A DNA stretch of 64,000 nucleotides from Streptomyces sp. NBC_00659. GTDB lineage: Bacteria > Actinomycetota > Actinomycetes > Streptomycetales > Streptomycetaceae. A program made the translations under genes and the position numbers. Of the stretch, positions 50,504 to 59,247 are shown one piece after another. Each line of letters begins with the position of its first letter. Positions within the stretch are counted from its first letter, which is position 1. The stretch is from NCBI RefSeq assembly GCF_036226925.1, contig NZ_CP109031.1, positions 2,542,001 to 2,606,000 of the forward strand. The letters run 5' to 3'. The notes beneath the pieces are model-generated. The model was given only the letters and a program-made list of their open reading frames with translations, was not told the DNA's origin and did no database searches.

Positions 50504-52330
50504 TTGCCGAGCAAGAGAACCGCGCGCATCGGCGCGCTGACCGTCGCCGCGGTCTGTTCCACCGTCTCCGCCGTTGTGCTCACCACACCGGCCCAGGCGG
50601 ACACCGTCCACATCCACGACATCCAGGGCACCACCCGGACCTCCCCCCTCGCGGGCACGAAGGTCACGGACGTGCCCGGCATCGTCACCGGCGTGCGGAC
50701 ATACGGTTCGTCCAAGGGCTTCTGGTACCAGGACCCCACCCCGGACGCCGACCCCGCCACCAGTGAGGGCGTCTTCGTCTTCACCAGCTCCGCCCCCAAG
50801 GCCGCCGTCGGCGACTCGGTCACGGTGACGGGCACGGTCTCGGAGTACGTCCCGGGCGGCGTCTCCACCGGCAACCAGTCGGTCACCGAGGTCACCAAGC
50901 CGACGGTCACCGTCGTCTCCAGTGACAACGCCGTCCCGGCCGCGACGGTCGTCGACGCCAGGTCCGTGCCGAACACCTACGCCCCCACCGGCGACACCGC
51001 CGCGGGCGGTTCGGTGAACGCCCTCACCCTGGAGCCGGCGAACTACGCCCTGGACTACTACGAGTCCCTCGAGGGCACGACCGTCCAGGTCGCCGACGCC
51101 CGGGTGGTCACCGCCACCGACCCGTACACGGAGCTGTGGGTCACGGTGAAGCCGCGCGAGCACGCCACCCACCGCGGCGGCACGGTGTACGGCTCGTACA
51201 CCTCGCAGAACACCGGCCGGATACAGATCCAGTCCCTCGGCGCGACCGCCGACTTCCCGACCGCGAACGTCGGCGACAAGCTCACCGGCACCACGGCGGG
51301 TCCGCTCGACTACAACCAGTTCGGCGGCTACACCCTCGTCGCCAACCAGCTGGGCACCCTGGAGAAGGGCGGCCTGGAGCGCGAAACGACGCGGAAGCAG
51401 TCGCGCGGCGAGCTGGCGGTGGCGACGTACAACGTCGAGAACCTGGACCCGGGCGACGCCACGTTCGACGCCCACGCGTCCGCGATCGTGAACAATCTGA
51501 AGTCGCCCGACATCGTGTCCCTGGAGGAGATCCAGGACGACAACGGCGCGACGGACGACGGCACGGTCTCCGCCGCCCAGACGGTCCAGAAGCTCATCGC
51601 CGCGATCACCGCGGCGGGCGGCCCGGCGTACGACTGGCGTTCCATCGACCCGGTCAACGACCAGGACGGCGGCGAGCCCGGCGGCAACATCCGCCAAGTC
51701 TTCCTCTTCAACCCCGAGCGGGTCTCCTTCACCGACCGCGCGGGCGGCGACTCGACGACCGCCGTCGGGGTCACCAAGGTGCACGGCAAGACGCAGCTCA
51801 CCGCGTCGCCCGGCCGCGTCGACCCGGCGAACGAGGCCTGGAAGAGCAGCCGCAAGCCGCTCGCGGGCGAGTTCGTCTTCCGCGGCCACACGGTCTTCGT
51901 GATCGCCAACCACCTCAACTCCAAGGGCGGTGACCAGGGGCTGACGGCGCAGTACCAGCCGCCGACGCGCAGCTCGGAGGTCCAGCGGCACGCCCAGGCG
52001 ACCGCGGTGAACGCCTTCGTCGACGAGATCCTGAAGTCGCAGAAGAACGCCGACGTCATCACGCTCGGCGACATCAACGACTTCGAGTTCTCCGACACGG
52101 CCAAGATCCTGGAGGGCGACGGCGAGCTCTGGTCGGCGATCAAGTCGCTGCCGAAGAGCGAGCGTTACACGTACGACTACCAGGGCAACGCCCAGGTTCT
52201 CGACCAGATCCTGGTCAGCCCGTCGATCCGCAAGGACTGCGGGCTGGAGTACGACAGCGTGCACATCAACTCGGAGTTCTCCGACCAGATCAGCGACCAC
52301 GACCCGCAGGTGCTGCGGTTCCGTCCGTAG
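50504..52330 (+). CDS. Secreted endonuclease/exonuclease/phosphatase-family nuclease
   Basis: A 608-residue secreted protein: signal peptide (about 1-32, ending TTPAQA), an N-terminal OB-like region (about 40-290; GIVTGVRTYGSSKGFWYQDP), then an EEP (DNase I-like) domain (about 305-605). The EEP motifs are ATYNVENLDP, SLEEIQDDNG (catalytic Glu), VFVIANHLNSKGGD, TLGDINDF and ISDHDPQVLRF (catalytic Asp-His). It should degrade extracellular DNA/RNA, releasing phosphate and nucleosides. The start is a TTG at 50504, chosen because GGAGGG lies 6 nt upstream and the signal peptide begins there. Confidence 0.9.
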   Translation: MPSKRTARIGALTVAAVCSTVSAVVLTTPAQADTVHIHDIQGTTRTSPLAGTKVTDVPGIVTGVRTYGSSKGFWYQDPTPDADPATSEGVFVFTSSAPKAAVGDSVTVTGTVSEYVPGGVSTGNQSVTEVTKPTVTVVSSDNAVPAATVVDARSVPNTYAPTGDTAAGGSVNALTLEPANYALDYYESLEGTTVQVADARVVTATDPYTELWVTVKPREHATHRGGTVYGSYTSQNTGRIQIQSLGATADFPTANVGDKLTGTTAGPLDYNQFGGYTLVANQLGTLEKGGLERETTRKQSRGELAVATYNVENLDPGDATFDAHASAIVNNLKSPDIVSLEEIQDDNGATDDGTVSAAQTVQKLIAAITAAGGPAYDWRSIDPVNDQDGGEPGGNIRQVFLFNPERVSFTDRAGGDSTTAVGVTKVHGKTQLTASPGRVDPANEAWKSSRKPLAGEFVFRGHTVFVIANHLNSKGGDQGLTAQYQPPTRSSEVQRHAQATAVNAFVDEILKSQKNADVITLGDINDFEFSDTAKILEGDGELWSAIKSLPKSERYTYDYQGNAQVLDQILVSPSIRKDCGLEYDSVHINSEFSDQISDHDPQVLRFRP

Positions 52331-52345
52331 TCGCTCCGGTACGCG

Positions 52346-52380
52346 AGAGCCCGGCCCCGTCGTCCGGGGGGCCGGGCTCT
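52346..52380. terminator. Bidirectional hairpin terminator
   Basis: A 13-bp perfect stem (52346-52358 with 52368-52380), 9-nt loop, between the convergent nuclease and SRPBCC genes. Confidence 0.85.
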
Positions 52381-52408
52381 TCGCCTGCACGGAGTGCCGA
52401 CGGGCGGG

Positions 52409-53140
52409 TCAGCCCGCGAAGACCCCGTCGAGCCAGCCCTTCCAGGCGGTCTCGTTGGCCTTGGCGTCGGCGCCGGGCGCGAAGTCGTGGACGCTCATGC
52501 CGACCGGCGCACCCCAGCGGCCTCGCCCGAAGAAGCGGATGAGCGCACTGTCGGTGCGCAGCCCGATGAAGTACGGGTTGCGGTAGTCGAGTACGGCGTC
52601 GAAGTCCTCGCCGCCGGGTCCCTTCGCCCGCACCGTCGCGCCCCCGGCGGTGTCGTCCGAGAGGCCGAGCTCCCTTCCGACGGCCGCGAAGGCGTCGGAG
52701 TCCGCGGACACGCCGGGCCCGTCGAAGGTCGCGAAGGCCACCGGCCGGCCCGCGAAGTGGGTCACGTACTCGCGCAGGGTGTGCAGGTAGAAGTCGGTGT
52801 GCTTGTCGGCTCCGTCGTACTGGTTGTCCCAGTCGTCGGTGAAGATGCCGCTGTGCACGTACCGGACCCAGGAACTGCGGCCGTCGTCGCGGGGCTCGAT
52901 GGTGTGGTCGATCTGGTTGAGGCTCTGCGTCGGGAACCCGACGTCCTCGGTGCGCACGGTCAGCCGGTGCGGCGGGTCCCAGGTGGTGATGGTGCTGCCG
53001 AAGGGGCCGGCCCCGCCCTCGCGCGGCTCGTACTCCATGGGCCACAGCCAGCCGCCGCTGCCGCTGGTGATCGCGTCCCACACCCGGCTGGGCGGAACGT
53101 CGACCTCGTACTCGCGGGCGACCTCGAATTCCTTGGGCAT
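52409..53140 (-). CDS. SRPBCC (START/AHSA1-like) protein
   Basis: A 243-residue protein with the SRPBCC helix-grip fold: VAREYEVDVPPSRVWDAITS at the N terminus, WDPPHRLTVRTEDVG and LREYVTHFAGRPVAFATFDG. Members bind hydrophobic ligands or act in stress responses. It lies 19 bp after the ArsR-type gene on the same strand; ArsR/SRPBCC pairs are a common actinobacterial unit in which the regulator controls the partner. CAGGAG precedes the ATG. Confidence 0.87.
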   Translation of the reverse strand: MPKEFEVAREYEVDVPPSRVWDAITSGSGGWLWPMEYEPREGGAGPFGSTITTWDPPHRLTVRTEDVGFPTQSLNQIDHTIEPRDDGRSSWVRYVHSGIFTDDWDNQYDGADKHTDFYLHTLREYVTHFAGRPVAFATFDGPGVSADSDAFAAVGRELGLSDDTAGGATVRAKGPGGEDFDAVLDYRNPYFIGLRTDSALIRFFGRGRWGAPVGMSVHDFAPGADAKANETAWKGWLDGVFAG

Positions 53141-53159
53141 GATGATGACTCCTGGCTGA

Positions 53160-53873
53160 TCAGTGGGTGGTTTCGGGGCCCCCGGGGGCCTCCACGGCTT
53201 CGGTCCGCGCCGCAGCTTCGGGTTCTGCCGCGGCTCCGGGTTCGGGTTCGGGTTCGGCTTCGGTCCGTGCCACGGCTCCGGCCACGGCTTCGGGTTTGAC
53301 CGTGGGGTGGACGGCGACGACGATCCGGTGCGGGCGCCCTGCCTCCGCGTCCCCGTCGTGGTACTTGCGGATGAGCGCGCTCACCCCGGCCGTCAGCTCC
53401 TCGATGAACGCGGCACGGTCGGCCGCCGAGGCGAAGGTCACCTCGCCGTCGAGCGCGTACGTCGCAAGCCGCTTACGGGCCTTCGCGGCTCCGGTGACCA
53501 GAAGGCCGACGTCCCGGACGAGCCGGGCGCCGAGCGCGAGGAGCCAGCGGGCGGACAGCTGGTCCCGGAAACGGTCCGGATCGGGCTGTACGGCGGCCAG
53601 CGCCTGGGGCGAGATGACGTACGACGCCGCGGTCGCGCGCATCATCCGCTCGGTGACGTTCCCCTTGCGGCGCTCGCCCGCCAGCTCGACCAGGCCGTGC
53701 CGCTCCAGGGTCTTGAGGTGGTAGTTCACCTTCTGCCGGGGCAGGCCGACCTTGCCGGCCAGCATGGCGGCCGACGCGGGCCCGGCGGCCAGCTCGGCGA
53801 GCAGCCGGGCCCGTATGGGGTCCAGCGACACGGCGGCGGCCTCGGCGTCCTCGATCACGGTCACGTCCAACAT
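53160..53873 (-). CDS. ArsR-family winged-helix regulator with acidic repeat tail
   Basis: A 237-residue regulator with an ArsR-type winged helix (about 15-75; LDPIRARLLAELAAGPASAA, then LAGKVGLPRQKVNYHLKTLE) and a helical middle domain. No metal-binding CxC motif is visible, so the signal is not a classic metal. The last 40 residues are a low-complexity run of E/P/A (TEAEPEPEPGAAAEPEAAA) encoded by imperfect tandem repeats (about 53190-53290) and may be variable in length. GGGAGG is 8 nt before the ATG at 53873. Confidence 0.87.
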   Translation of the reverse strand: MLDVTVIEDAEAAAVSLDPIRARLLAELAAGPASAAMLAGKVGLPRQKVNYHLKTLERHGLVELAGERRKGNVTERMMRATAASYVISPQALAAVQPDPDRFRDQLSARWLLALGARLVRDVGLLVTGAAKARKRLATYALDGEVTFASAADRAAFIEELTAGVSALIRKYHDGDAEAGRPHRIVVAVHPTVKPEAVAGAVARTEAEPEPEPGAAAEPEAAARTEAVEAPGGPETTH

Positions 53874-54022
53874 GACTCCAGCCTCCCACCGAAAACTTTT
53901 CTTGTCCAGACGATTCGAATCGTCGGTGGCCACGGGGCCGGAGTTCAAGAAGGCCCGTGTTCCGGAGCGGCCCGGGCGCTCCCGGCGGGCTTCAGGAGCC
54001 GGATCCGGGCAAGACGGCGGTC

Positions 54023-55171
54023 ATGGACGAGAAGCGACCGGAATCGAAGCAGCGCGCTCTTCCGGACCCGGTCACGGACGCGGACGCGGGCACGAGCACC
54101 GGCATCAGGACGAGTACGGGCACAGGCACGGGCACGCGGACGGCGGGGCCCGGCGGGAAGGACGGTCCCGTCAGGCTGACCGCGCGAGCGTGGTGCTCCG
54201 TGGCCTGGCGCACGGTGAAGGAGTTCCGCGACGACGAACTCGCCGACCGCGCGGCGGCATTGACCTACTACGGCGTACTGTCACTGTTCCCCGCACTGCT
54301 GGTGGTGGTCTCCCTCCTGGGTGTCATGGGGCAGCGCGTCACGGACAGACTCCTCGACAACGTGGGGGACTTGGCGCCGGGCCCGGCACGCGACATCCTG
54401 CGTGACGCGGTGACGCAGCTGGCGCACAGCGGCGGTACGGGCGGGGTGCTGGCGATCGTCGGGCTGCTCGCGGCGCTGTGGTCCGCGTCCGGGTACGTCG
54501 GCGCGTTCATCCGTGCGTCCAACGCCGTGTACGACCTGCCGGAGGGCCGTCCGGTCTGGAAGGTCACGCCGCTCAGGCTGGCGCTCACCGTCACGCTGAT
54601 GCTGCTCCTCACCGGGAGCGCGATCATCGTGGTCTTCACCGGACCGCTGGCCGAACGCGCCGGTACCGCGTTCGGGCTCGGTGGCGCGGTGATCACCACG
54701 TGGTCGATCGTCAAGTGGCCTGTCCTGCTGGTGTTCGTGGAACTGATGATCGGGCTGCTGTACTGGGCGGCGCCCAACGTCTCCGGCCGCGGCTTCCGTT
54801 GGTTCAGCGCAGGCAGCGTCCTCGCCACCCTGGCCTGGCTGACCGCGTCCGCGGGATTCGCCGTCTACGCCGCCGGCTACGGCTCGTACAACAAGACGTA
54901 CGGAACGCTCGCGGGCGCCATCGTCTTCCTCGTCTGGCTCTGGCTCACCAACCTCGCCATCCTCCTGGGACTGGAGTTCGACGCGGAACTGGCCCGCCAG
55001 CGCGCCATCACCCACGGCCGGCCCCCGACCGAGGAGCCCTACGTCGAACCGCGCGACACCCGCAAGTGGCCGCCTCGTCTGCGGGCGTTGCGCGCGGCCC
55101 GGGAGAAGGTGGAGACAGGGATCGCGCCGACGCGTGCCGAGGCCGGCCGGGACACCGCCGAGCGGGTGTGA
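54023..55171 (+). CDS. YihY/BrkB-family membrane protein
   Basis: A 382-residue membrane protein of the YihY/virulence factor BrkB family with six hydrophobic segments (LTYYGVLSLFPALLVVVSLL, GVLAIVGLLAALWSASGYVG, LTVTLMLLLTGSAIIVVFTG and others). The family motifs are DRAAALTYYG and YGTLAGAIVFLVWLWLTNLA, with an acidic FDAEL after the last helix. The first 45 residues are a T/G-rich low-complexity tail encoded by near-tandem GGCAC repeats. Function in the family is not settled. It ends at a long hairpin terminator. Confidence 0.88.
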   Translation: MDEKRPESKQRALPDPVTDADAGTSTGIRTSTGTGTGTRTAGPGGKDGPVRLTARAWCSVAWRTVKEFRDDELADRAAALTYYGVLSLFPALLVVVSLLGVMGQRVTDRLLDNVGDLAPGPARDILRDAVTQLAHSGGTGGVLAIVGLLAALWSASGYVGAFIRASNAVYDLPEGRPVWKVTPLRLALTVTLMLLLTGSAIIVVFTGPLAERAGTAFGLGGAVITTWSIVKWPVLLVFVELMIGLLYWAAPNVSGRGFRWFSAGSVLATLAWLTASAGFAVYAAGYGSYNKTYGTLAGAIVFLVWLWLTNLAILLGLEFDAELARQRAITHGRPPTEEPYVEPRDTRKWPPRLRALRAAREKVETGIAPTRAEAGRDTAERV

Positions 55172-55195
55172 GGAGAGGGCCGGCGGGGTGCGTAC

Positions 55196-55234
55196 GACGC
55201 GGCGGCGGACCGGCATCCGGTCCGCCGCCGCGTC
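55196..55234. terminator. Very long hairpin terminator
   Basis: A stem of 17-18 bp (55196-55213 with 55217-55234), all but perfect, between the convergent YihY and Cys-rich genes. Confidence 0.9.
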
Positions 55235-55274
55235 ATTCCCCTCCGGCTCCTTCGATTACCCGGCCCGGCGCGCG

Positions 55275-56000
55275 CTACCCCTGGGTTCCCCGGTCGTGCA
55301 ACTGGCCCAACTGGCTCTGGAACCAGTCGAGTCGGGCCTGGAGCAGAGCGGCCTCCGCGACCAGCTCGGCCACCCCGAGGCCGGCCGCGGCACCGCCGAG
55401 ACCGGTCATGGCACCCCCGGGACCGGCCGTGGCGCCCCCAGGACCTTCGACGCCGGCCACGGGGCGGCCTGCGGCCCGGACCCGCAGACCCTCACCGGCC
55501 AGCCGCGCGAAGGAGGCGAGCGAGAGCGACGTACGGCCGTGTACGCAGCCCGCGCACGCCGCCGTCAGGGCGCGCCAGCCCGGACGCCCCCAGCCGGCAT
55601 CGGCCAGCGCCGCGGCCACGGCGCCGCAGCCGCAGGGACCGACGTCGGCGCTGCGCACCCGCTGACGGGCGTAGCGGAATCCCCGCTCGAAGCGGATGTA
55701 GGCGCCGAGGACGGAGACTTCGAGGAGAACGGCGGCCCGGTGTTCGGCGGTGCACAGCATCGCCTCGGCGACGGCGGACTCGTGCACGCAGTGGAAGCCG
55801 CAGTCGCAGCGGCGGTGCGGGGCGCGGTGCCGCCGTCCGTAGACACAGCGCGCCTCGTCCACCACTCCGTAGGGCAGGGCACCACCCAGCGATACGCCGG
55901 TGAACCCGGCCCGGGTGCCGTCCTGGGACAGCACCGGGTGGGCGATCTTGTATCCGGTCGGAGGCTCCGCCGGGCGTTCCTCGGGGAGCCGCAGCCTCAT
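55275..56000 (-). CDS. Cys/His-rich conserved hypothetical protein
   Basis: A 241-residue cytosolic protein of unknown function with a cysteine/histidine-rich centre (about 45-150): EARCVYGRRHRAPHRRCDCG, then FHCVHESAVAEAMLC, VGPCGCGAVA and TAACAGCVHG. These could bind zinc or an iron-sulfur cluster. The C-terminal 70 residues are Gly/Ala-rich then helical (LLQARLDWFQSQLGQLHDR). Its ATG overlaps the stop of a 45-residue gene (ATGA), so both are made together. Confidence 0.75.
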   Translation of the reverse strand: MRLRLPEERPAEPPTGYKIAHPVLSQDGTRAGFTGVSLGGALPYGVVDEARCVYGRRHRAPHRRCDCGFHCVHESAVAEAMLCTAEHRAAVLLEVSVLGAYIRFERGFRYARQRVRSADVGPCGCGAVAAALADAGWGRPGWRALTAACAGCVHGRTSLSLASFARLAGEGLRVRAAGRPVAGVEGPGGATAGPGGAMTGLGGAAAGLGVAELVAEAALLQARLDWFQSQLGQLHDRGTQG

Positions 56001-56134
56001 CGGCCGGCCGGAACCTCTTCGGGCACGGAGGCAGCCTCCGGCTCCTCGACGAGGTCGGGGATTTCCGCCGTTTCCTCGTGTGCGTGGACCTGTTCCTCCG
56101 CGACTCCGGTGGCGAGTGCCTTGCCGAGCCTCAT
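55997..56134 (-). CDS. Small acidic protein (45 aa) coupled to the Cys-rich gene
   Basis: Minus-strand frame starting MRLGKALATGVAEEQV, rich in Glu/Val/Pro (IPDLVEEPEAASVPEEV) and ending AGR. ATG at 56134 is preceded by GGGAGG with a 4-nt spacer, and the TGA overlaps the ATG of the next gene. Good ribosome site, exact overlap and composition unlike a random frame argue that it is real. Possible partner or leader peptide of the Cys-rich protein. Confidence 0.65.
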   Translation of the reverse strand: MRLGKALATGVAEEQVHAHEETAEIPDLVEEPEAASVPEEVPAGR

Positions 56135-56305
56135 GACGCCTCCCGCTGTGCCGACGACTGCCGTTCAGGCCATGGTGACCCATGACGCCCCGGTTTGGCA
56201 CCAGTGCCTCGCTCATCCCCACACCCCGACGACGTAGCACTCGTTGACGACATCTCGTAGAAGATTTAAGTGGAGCTTCACAATGGAGTGGCCGAGACTA
56301 CGTTC

Positions 56306-57280
56306 ATGACCGTTCCGAGGACCACTCCCGCGACGCCCGTCCCCCCTGCCCCGGCCGTCACCGCCGGCCCGCACCCGGCGCGACCCGCTCCTCCCTTCGG
56401 CCGTGCCCTCTGCGCGATGGTCACGCCGTTCACGCGGGAGGGCGCGCTGGATGTCGAGGGCGCGCAGCGGCTCGCCGGGTGGCTGGTGGCCGAGGGGTGC
56501 GACGGGCTGGTGCTCTCCGGGACGACGGGCGAGTCGCCGACCACGTCGGACGCCGAGAAGGCCACGCTGGTGCGGGCGGTACGGGAGGCGGTGGGCGACC
56601 GGGCGTCGATCGTGGCGGGGGTGGGGACCGCCGACACCCGGCACACCGTGGAACTGGCCCTGGCGGCCGAGAAGGCGGGCGCGGACGGGCTGTTGGTGGT
56701 CGCGCCGTACTACAGCAGGCCTCCGCAGGACGCGGTCGAGGCGCACTTCCGGGAGATCGCGGACGCATCGGGGCTGCCGCTCATGCTGTACGACATCCCG
56801 GGACGCACCGGGACGCGGATCGAGCCGGAGACGATGATCCGGCTCGCGGGGCATCCGCGGATCATGGCGGTGAAGGACTGCGCGTACGACCTGCTCGGTA
56901 CGCAAAAGGTGCTGGCCCGGACGGAGTTGGCGTACTACGCGGGCTGCGACGAGTACGTCCTCGCGCTGTACGCGATCGGCGCGGCCGGGTGCGTCAGCAC
57001 GGTGGCGAACGTCGTGCCGGGCCTGATGCGGGCCGTGCTCGACGCGTTCGACGGCGGCGACACGGCGGGGGCGGCCGGGCTGACGCGGCGGGCCATGCCG
57101 CTGATCGAGGCGATGATGGCGGCGGGCCTGCCCGGCACGGTCACCGCGAAGGCGCTGCTGGCCACGCTCGGGCTGCCGGCGGGCCCGGTCCGGGCGCCGC
57201 TGCGGCCCGCCGGCCGGGAGACGGCCGACGGGCTGCGGGCGGTGCTCGCCCAGGTCACGGACGATTTCGCCGTGGCCTAG
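56306..57280 (+). CDS. dapA: 4-hydroxy-tetrahydrodipicolinate synthase (DapA paralogue)
   Basis: A 324-residue TIM-barrel enzyme condensing pyruvate and aspartate semialdehyde in lysine/diaminopimelate synthesis. All DapA hallmarks are present: GTTGES (72-77), YY and Y162 in LYDIPGRTG, R167, and the Schiff-base K190 (VKDC). The N terminus carries a Pro/Ala-rich extension of about 30 residues. Streptomyces often has more than one dapA, and no other lysine gene is near, so this may be a secondary copy. ATG at 56306 is chosen; an in-frame GTG at 56270 is possible. Confidence 0.85.
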   Translation: MTVPRTTPATPVPPAPAVTAGPHPARPAPPFGRALCAMVTPFTREGALDVEGAQRLAGWLVAEGCDGLVLSGTTGESPTTSDAEKATLVRAVREAVGDRASIVAGVGTADTRHTVELALAAEKAGADGLLVVAPYYSRPPQDAVEAHFREIADASGLPLMLYDIPGRTGTRIEPETMIRLAGHPRIMAVKDCAYDLLGTQKVLARTELAYYAGCDEYVLALYAIGAAGCVSTVANVVPGLMRAVLDAFDGGDTAGAAGLTRRAMPLIEAMMAAGLPGTVTAKALLATLGLPAGPVRAPLRPAGRETADGLRAVLAQVTDDFAVA

Positions 57281-57297
57281 CGGATCACCTGCGGGCC

Positions 57298-58536
57298 TCA
57301 GCGATCGGCGAAGAGGGGCTCCCAGCGCCCCGCCGAGCCGTCGGTGCCCTTGAGGAAGCCACTGAGCGGCACCTCTTTGTCACTGCCGATGGTGACCAGC
57401 ACCAGCCGATTGTGGAACTCGTTCTTCTCGCCCTTGGCGATGTCCCAGGCGATCAGGGACTTGTCGTCGGCCCAGGCGAGGAGCTGCTGGCCGTGGACCT
57501 CGGCCAGGTGCTTGCCGGTGCGCGGGTCGAGGATCCAGGAGGAGGTGTACCACTTCTCGCCCGCGAAGTCCCCGGCCATCTTGGTGCCGTCGGGCGACAG
57601 GCCAGCCTTGACGAACCAGGTGCGGTACCGCTCTTCGTGGGGCGCGCTCACCTCCCGGCCGGACACGTCGTAGAAGCGGTCGCCGGACGTGAGCGACTGC
57701 AGGCCCGTGATGGTCCTCCCGTCGCGGCAGAACCCGAAGTCCTGACGTGTGTTGATCTCGTTGCCCTGGTCGTCCCTGACCACCCCCACGTCGGCCCAGG
57801 CGCCCTTGCCCGAGGCCACGTCGAAGACGTAGAAGCCGGTGCGGGAGGGCTTCACCGACACAGGAACTCTGTCGATGTTGTCCATCTTGATCCGCTTGTC
57901 GGGATTCTCGCTGTACGTCGTGGCCACGAGTCTCGTGCCGTCGCGCGAGAACTCCAGCCCGCCCACCGGGTGGTCGACCGGAATCCACCGAGCGACCTTG
58001 CCGCTCGTGAGGTCGAGCAGCCCGATCCGGCTCGCGGGCAGGTGCCGCTCCAGTACGGCGGCGGTCCGCAGGCCGGGGGCCACGGCGACCCACGACCACC
58101 GGGTGTCCTTCTCGTAGTGGCCGGACTTCGGGTCGAGCAGCCAGTAGGTGCGCACCCCGATGCCCTTGCGGATGCCGTCGTGGGTGCTCTGCCAGTCGGT
58201 CTTCTGGGTGTAGTAGGCGGCCATCGCCGTTCTCCCGGCCGCGACCAGCTCGTGCACCGGTGACTGCCCCGGGTGCGCCGAGGGCACCGGGTGCGTGGTG
58301 GCCGGCTTGGGGTCCACCCCGCGCAAGGGACGTACGTCGTGCCCTCCGGAGTCCAGGCTCGGCACCGCGATCGCGGCGGTGAGCACCACGGCCGCGGCGG
58401 CCGCGACGGACGCGATGCGCCGGGTCCTGCGGCGCCTGCGGACGGCGAGCACACGGTCGGCGAATCCGGGCGGTGTGCGCGGGCCGTCCTCTGCCTGCTC
58501 CCGGAGTGTGTCGCGGAGGAGTTCTTCGACGTTCAC
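57298..58536 (-). CDS. Single-pass membrane protein with beta-propeller, sigma partner
   Basis: A 412-residue protein: cytoplasmic N terminus (1-40, MNVEELLRDTLREQAEDGP), one membrane segment (about 41-60, IASVAAAAAVVLTAAIAV) and a large extracellular TolB/WD40-like propeller (SWVAVAPGLRTAAVLERHL, GGLEFSRDGTRLVATTY, WFVKAGLSPDGTKMAGDF, ILDPRTGKHLAEVHG). The short N-terminal domain before the membrane could bind the sigma factor encoded just upstream (GTGA overlap), as in SigE-family modules; this is inferred. Confidence 0.75.
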   Translation of the reverse strand: MNVEELLRDTLREQAEDGPRTPPGFADRVLAVRRRRRTRRIASVAAAAAVVLTAAIAVPSLDSGGHDVRPLRGVDPKPATTHPVPSAHPGQSPVHELVAAGRTAMAAYYTQKTDWQSTHDGIRKGIGVRTYWLLDPKSGHYEKDTRWSWVAVAPGLRTAAVLERHLPASRIGLLDLTSGKVARWIPVDHPVGGLEFSRDGTRLVATTYSENPDKRIKMDNIDRVPVSVKPSRTGFYVFDVASGKGAWADVGVVRDDQGNEINTRQDFGFCRDGRTITGLQSLTSGDRFYDVSGREVSAPHEERYRTWFVKAGLSPDGTKMAGDFAGEKWYTSSWILDPRTGKHLAEVHGQQLLAWADDKSLIAWDIAKGEKNEFHNRLVLVTIGSDKEVPLSGFLKGTDGSAGRWEPLFADR

Positions 58537-59102
58537 CGGTGTACCTCCACGGGCGAGAAGTCACGGGACGGCGGCTGGGGCTCGTGCCCCGGGCCGAGCG
58601 CGGCCAGTTCGGGGGCGAGCGTCCGCAGCCGGGCGAGCGAGCGATGGGTCGTGGAGCGCACGGTTCCGACCGAGCAGCCGAGGAGCCGGGCCACCTCGGC
58701 CTCGGGCAGATCCTCGAAGTAGCGCAGCACGAGCACGGTGCGCTGCCGCGCGGTGAGCCGGGCCAGCGCGCCCCGCATGACGATCCGCAGTTCGGCGGCC
58801 GCCGAGGCGTCCGTGCCGGGGACCGCGGGGCCGGACGTCTCGGGCGGTTCGGCGACGCTCAGTTCGCGTCTCGGCCACTTCAGCCGCCAGCGGCTCACCT
58901 GCTGCCGGTACAGGATCCGCCGTACGTACGCCTCGGGCTCGTCGATCCGGTTCCAGCGGCCGGCCACCTTGATCAGCGCGTTCTGCAGCAGGTCCTCGGC
59001 GGCGTGCCGGTCTCCCCCGCTGAGCAGCACCGCCGTCTTCAGCAGCGCGGACGACCTGTTCGCCACGAAGTCCCGGAAGGTCTCATCCGCTTCGGCATCC
59101 AT
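58533..59102 (-). CDS. ECF sigma factor (SigE family, group of 170-190 aa)
   Basis: A 189-residue sigma factor with region 2 (FRDFVANRSSALLKTAVLLS, then DLLQNALIKVAGRWNRID) and region 4 (LARLTARQRTVLVLRYFEDL, then GCSVGTVRSTTHRSLARLR), the hallmark of the SigE family of Streptomyces. ATG at 59102 follows GAGAAGG; a GTG six bases upstream is an alternative. It overlaps its membrane partner by GTGA and is the second sigma/membrane module in the window. Confidence 0.9.
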   Translation of the reverse strand: MDAEADETFRDFVANRSSALLKTAVLLSGGDRHAAEDLLQNALIKVAGRWNRIDEPEAYVRRILYRQQVSRWRLKWPRRELSVAEPPETSGPAVPGTDASAAAELRIVMRGALARLTARQRTVLVLRYFEDLPEAEVARLLGCSVGTVRSTTHRSLARLRTLAPELAALGPGHEPQPPSRDFSPVEVHR

Positions 59103-59247
59103 CGTCACCTTCTCGTCCCCGGCGGTCCCTTGCGACCGACCTCTGTGTCCCTGGTGACGCGTGCCGTCGTCTCCCGCTATGCCTCCCGGCACGAACCGAG
59201 CCGAAAAGGTTTCCCGCCCCGGCCCCGGCGCCCTCTACGGTGACCCG

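Noticed and set aside
50165..52390. Minus-strand open frame extending the acidic hypothetical protein over the secreted nuclease gene
   Set aside because: Low-complexity Arg/Val/Gly composition, antisense to a gene with complete EEP motifs; the ribosome site supports ATG at 50164.
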